Source: Mesorhizobium terrae
GTDB taxonomy: Bacteria > Pseudomonadota > Alphaproteobacteria > Rhizobiales > Rhizobiaceae
DNA: 64,000 nt
Reading direction: 5' to 3'
Assembly: GCF_008727715.1 (NCBI RefSeq)
Contig: NZ_CP044218.1
Span: 3,923,501-3,987,500 of the forward strand
Shown: one piece after another, positions 61,148 to 64,000 of the stretch
Position numbering within the stretch: the first letter of the stretch is position 1
Layout of the letters: every line of letters starts with the position of its first letter
Made by a program: the position numbers and the translations under genes
The notes under the pieces: generated by a model
Databases searched by the model: none
Seen by the model: only the letters and a program-made list of their open reading frames with translations
Told to the model about the DNA's origin: nothing

Positions 61148-62040
61148 TGTATCTATCCCCGAAGAAGTTCGCGCGGGTCGCCGCGTTCGGCGCCGTTCTG
61201 GCCTGCGCCTTGCCAACGGTGGTGGCGGCGAATGAAAACATCACCGTTTTCCCCGACACCAAGCGCATCGTCGCCGTCGGCGGCGCGGTTACCGAGATCG
61301 TCTATGCGCTGGGCGAGGAAGGCAAGCTCGTCGCCCGTGATTCCACCAGCGTCTACCCGCCGGAAGCGCTGAAGCTTCCGGATGTCGGCTATATGCGCGC
61401 GCTGTCGCCGGAGGGCGTGCTTTCGGTCAACCCGACCGGGATATTGGCGCTGAAGGGCAGCGGTCCGAAGGATGCCATCGACGTCTTGAAGAAGAGCAGC
61501 GTCGCCTATGTCGAGGTGCCGGAGACCTACGACCGCGCCGGCATCCTTGAGAAGATCCGCCTGGTGGGCAAGGCGCTGGGCGCCGACGCCAAGGCCGAGA
61601 AGCTGGCAGCGGAAACGGATGTGAAGCTGAAGGCGGCGGAGAAGCAGACGGCCTCGGTCAAGGATCGCAAGCGCGTGCTGTTCATCCTTTCCCTGCAGAA
61701 CGGCAAGATCCTCGCTGCCGGCTCCAACACCGCCGCCGACGGCATCATCAAGCTCGCCGGCGGCGTCAATGCCGTGGAAAGCGTGGCCGGTTACAAGCAG
61801 CTTGCGGACGAAGCGGTGGTCACCGCAGCACCCGACGCCATCCTGATGATGAGCCATGCCGGACCTTCCGTGCCGGACGAGGTGTTGTTCGCCAATCCGG
61901 CGATCGCCGAGACGCCGGCAGGCAAGGCGAAGAAGGTGATCCGCATGGACGGTGCTTATCTCCTCGGTTTCGGCCCGCGCACGGCTGATGCCATCCACGA
62001 TCTTGCGGTCGCCTTCTACGGCAGCCAGATCACCGATTGA
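61144..62040 (+). CDS. hmuT: Heme ABC transporter periplasmic binding protein HmuT
   Basis: The ATG at 61144 overlaps the hmuS stop (ATGA); a second ATG follows in frame. The 298-residue product has a signal peptide of about 28 residues (to VVAA) and the HmuT fold: KRIVAVGGAVTEIVYALG and DVGYMRALSPEG, where Y83 is the probable heme axial ligand, as in ShuT. It delivers heme to HmuUV. Confidence 0.92.
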   Translation: MMYLSPKKFARVAAFGAVLACALPTVVAANENITVFPDTKRIVAVGGAVTEIVYALGEEGKLVARDSTSVYPPEALKLPDVGYMRALSPEGVLSVNPTGILALKGSGPKDAIDVLKKSSVAYVEVPETYDRAGILEKIRLVGKALGADAKAEKLAAETDVKLKAAEKQTASVKDRKRVLFILSLQNGKILAAGSNTAADGIIKLAGGVNAVESVAGYKQLADEAVVTAAPDAILMMSHAGPSVPDEVLFANPAIAETPAGKAKKVIRMDGAYLLGFGPRTADAIHDLAVAFYGSQITD

Positions 62041-62053
62041 GTGGTGGCGTCCC

Positions 62054-63145
62054 ATGGTTGACCACTCGCTTGCCGGTTCAGCCGGCGTGATGACCCGCGC
62101 CGGCGATCGTTCGGCACGGGCGCGGCTGACCATCGTTCTGCTTGCAGCTCTGCTTGCAACGGTGATGCTGTTTTCCTTGACCGCCGGCGCCTCCGACGCT
62201 TCCGTTTTCGGGATGTTGCGCGACTGGCTGTCGGGCGCCGATGCCGGCGTGCTGAGCGCTCGCGACCGCATCATCATCTATGACATCCGCCTGCCGCGTG
62301 TCGTTCTCGGCGCGTTGATCGGTGCTGCGCTCGCCGTGTCCGGCGCCGTCATGCAGGGCCTGTTCCGCAATCCGCTCGCCGATCCCGGTATCGTCGGCGT
62401 TTCGGCGGGCGCCGGGCTCGGGGCGGTGTCGGTCATCGTGCTTGGCGGCACTGCGCTCGCGCCATTCACCGCGCTTCTGGGTTCGATGGCGCTGCCGCTG
62501 GCGGCCTTCGTCGGCGGTCTGGCGACGACGCTCATCCTCTATCAGGTGGCGACGCGCCAGGGCCGCACCTCGGTCGCGACCATGCTGTTGGCCGGCATCG
62601 CGCTCTCGGCGCTGGCCGGTGCGCTGATGGGGATCCTGATCTATCTGGCCGACGACCGCCAGCTGCGCGACCTGACCTTCTGGCAGCTCGGCTCGCTGGC
62701 CGGCGCGACCTGGACCAAGATCGCGACCGCTGGGCCGATCATGCTGGTGGCGCTCGCGGCCATGCCGTTCTTCGCTCGCGGGCTCAACGCACTGGCGCTC
62801 GGCGAAGCCACAGCGACCCATCTCGGCGTGCCGGTGCAGCGGCTGAAATATATCGCCATCGCCGGGGTTTCGGCGGCGGTCGGGGCCTCGGTCGCGGTCA
62901 GTGGCGGCATCGGTTTCATCGGCATTGTCGTGCCGCATGTGCTGCGCCTCTCCATCGGCCCGGACAACCGCTATCTGCTGCCGGCCTCGGCGCTGCTTGG
63001 CGCCACCCTGCTGTTGCTGGCCGATGCGCTGGCGCGCACCATCGTGGCGCCGGCCGAACTGCCCATCGGCATCATCACCGCGGCGGTCGGCGGTCCCTTC
63101 TTCCTGTGGATACTGTTGCGCAAGCGCGGTGTCCTTGATCTGTGA
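62054..63145 (+). CDS. hmuU: Heme ABC transporter permease HmuU
   Basis: The ATG at 62054 (MVDHSLAGSAGVMTRAGDR) gives 363 residues with about nine transmembrane segments. The FecCD signature region is LPRVVLGALIGAALAVSGAVMQGLFRNPLADPGIVGVSAGAGLGA, and VSGGIGFIGIVVPHVLR is the C-terminal family motif. It forms the heme channel in the inner membrane. It follows hmuT by 13 nt. Confidence 0.92.
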   Translation: MVDHSLAGSAGVMTRAGDRSARARLTIVLLAALLATVMLFSLTAGASDASVFGMLRDWLSGADAGVLSARDRIIIYDIRLPRVVLGALIGAALAVSGAVMQGLFRNPLADPGIVGVSAGAGLGAVSVIVLGGTALAPFTALLGSMALPLAAFVGGLATTLILYQVATRQGRTSVATMLLAGIALSALAGALMGILIYLADDRQLRDLTFWQLGSLAGATWTKIATAGPIMLVALAAMPFFARGLNALALGEATATHLGVPVQRLKYIAIAGVSAAVGASVAVSGGIGFIGIVVPHVLRLSIGPDNRYLLPASALLGATLLLLADALARTIVAPAELPIGIITAAVGGPFFLWILLRKRGVLDL

Positions 63146-63154
63146 GGTCTGACG

Positions 63155-63961
63155 ATGATCGAAGCCCATGATGTCACGGTGAGGCTCGCCGGAAAGCGCA
63201 TTGTCTCCGGTATCGATTTCGAAGCGCGACCGGGCGAGATATCGGCGATCGTCGGGCCCAACGGCTCCGGTAAGACGACCTTCCTGAAGGCGCTGTCGGG
63301 CGATCTCGGCTATGACGGTTCGATCGTCATCAATGGCCGCGAGGTGTCGGCGACGCGCCCGGTGGAGGCAGCGACCATGCGTGCGGTGCTGCCGCAGGCA
63401 ACGTCGCTCGCCTTCCCGTTCACTGTCCACGAGATCGTCCGTCTTGGACTGGTCGGCGGCCGCTCCGGCGTGCTGGCGGGCGAGACCGAGCGGCTGCCGG
63501 AGCGGGCATTGGCCAAGGTCGATCTCGACGGTTTTTCCGGGCGCTTCTACCAGGAGCTTTCGGGCGGCGAGCAGCAGCGTGTCCAGCTTGCCCGCGTGCT
63601 CTGCCAGGTCTGGGCGCCGGTGCTGGATGGCAAGCCGCGCTATCTGTTCCTCGACGAGCCGGTTTCAAGCCTGGATGTGAAGCATCAGCTCATCATCATG
63701 AACATCGCCCGCGATTTCGCCAAGCGGGGCGGGGGGGTGATCACCATCCTGCATGACCTCAACCTGACGGCGATGTATGCCGACCGCATCTTCGTCATGC
63801 ATCGCGGCACGCTCGCCGCTGCCGGCACGCCGGCCGCCGTGCTGAGCGACAGCCTGATCGAGAAAGTGTTCGACTGTCGCATGCGCGTCGGCGTGCTGCC
63901 GTCCGGCGACGTGCCGTTCGGCGACGTGCCGTTCGTACTGCCGCAGTCGGTAGCGATGTAG
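63155..63961 (+). CDS. hmuV: Heme ABC transporter ATP-binding protein HmuV
   Basis: The 268-residue protein carries Walker A GPNGSGKTT, signature LSGGEQQRVQLARVL and Walker B YLFLDEPVSSLD. The H-loop His is in TILHDLNLTAMYADRIFVM. It energises HmuU and lies 9 nt after it. A 15-nt repeat near the end encodes the PFGDVPFGDVP-like tail (GDVPFGDVPF), a small tandem duplication. The remaining 63962-64000 is too short for any call. Confidence 0.92.
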   Translation: MIEAHDVTVRLAGKRIVSGIDFEARPGEISAIVGPNGSGKTTFLKALSGDLGYDGSIVINGREVSATRPVEAATMRAVLPQATSLAFPFTVHEIVRLGLVGGRSGVLAGETERLPERALAKVDLDGFSGRFYQELSGGEQQRVQLARVLCQVWAPVLDGKPRYLFLDEPVSSLDVKHQLIIMNIARDFAKRGGGVITILHDLNLTAMYADRIFVMHRGTLAAAGTPAAVLSDSLIEKVFDCRMRVGVLPSGDVPFGDVPFVLPQSVAM

Positions 63962-64000
63962 GATCAGGCCGCCGGGGCGGGCGCGCGTCGTTCCAAAAGG

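Noticed and set aside
1..64000. tRNA, rRNA, CRISPR array, transposase, integrase or prophage genes
   Set aside because: None was recognised on either strand; the palindromic repeats are short and carry no transposase.

Overview
The window looks like chromosomal DNA of a Rhizobiales bacterium, most likely Mesorhizobium or a close Phyllobacteriaceae relative. This rests on high G+C, dense gene packing, the acpXL/lpxXL very-long-chain lipid A cluster typical of rhizobia, a rhizobial heme-uptake (hmu/shm) locus with an RirA-type iron box, and a PutR/PutA pair. No rRNA, tRNA, CRISPR array, transposase, integrase or phage gene was seen. The only mobile-looking DNA is short palindromic intergenic repeats. 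Protein identities come from reading motifs and from memory of families; no database search was run.

Layout. 1-2.5 kb: a partial betaine-homocysteine methyltransferase, a DUF1989 protein and an XRE regulator. 2.7-5.7 kb: a fatty acid desaturase, a PhnD-like binding protein and a purine nucleoside permease. 5.8-11.5 kb (minus strand): a probable operon mttB-like / dimethylglycine dehydrogenase-like / DddP-like, ending with the permease gene. 11.8-17 kb: a phospholipase D-like protein, an MFS transporter, a class III aminotransferase and a small unknown protein. 17.3-19.5 kb: valine catabolism (mmsB and an isobutyryl-CoA-type dehydrogenase). 19.6-21.7 kb: a DddQ-like cupin followed by cobyric acid synthase. 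21.8-25.3 kb: assorted small genes (VOC, AraC, TSUP, TerB, Nudix). 25.3-32.4 kb: a complete peptide ABC importer, OsmC and an M20 deacylase. 33.2-37.8 kb: a SoeABC-type sulfite dehydrogenase operon. 38.2-43.2 kb: the lipid A very-long-chain acyl cluster. 43.4-48.7 kb: phosphatase, AEC transporter, GabD, aldose epimerase and KDG kinase. 48.9-50.6 kb: a YtkA-like protein with a di-heme MauG/CcpA-type protein. 50.6-54.8 kb: putR/putA. 55.4-64 kb: heme uptake, with one arm (receptor, unknown protein, TonB, heme oxygenase) on the minus strand and another (hmuPSTUV) on the plus strand, both diverging from an iron box.

The most interesting content is the organosulfur and methylated-osmolyte theme. 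The M24-family protein at 5823-7190 has all seven recalled DddP (DMSP lyase) metal and catalytic residues at one constant offset. The cupin at 19637-20242 has the DddQ signature residues. Two unrelated DMSP-lyase-type proteins therefore lie about 12 kb apart in an apparently terrestrial symbiont lineage, and the first shares an operon with demethylation-type enzymes. A SoeABC sulfite dehydrogenase and a TauE/SafE-family exporter are in the same window. A second notable point is that the second ketosynthase of the lipid A cluster has lost its catalytic residues and resembles a chain-length factor.
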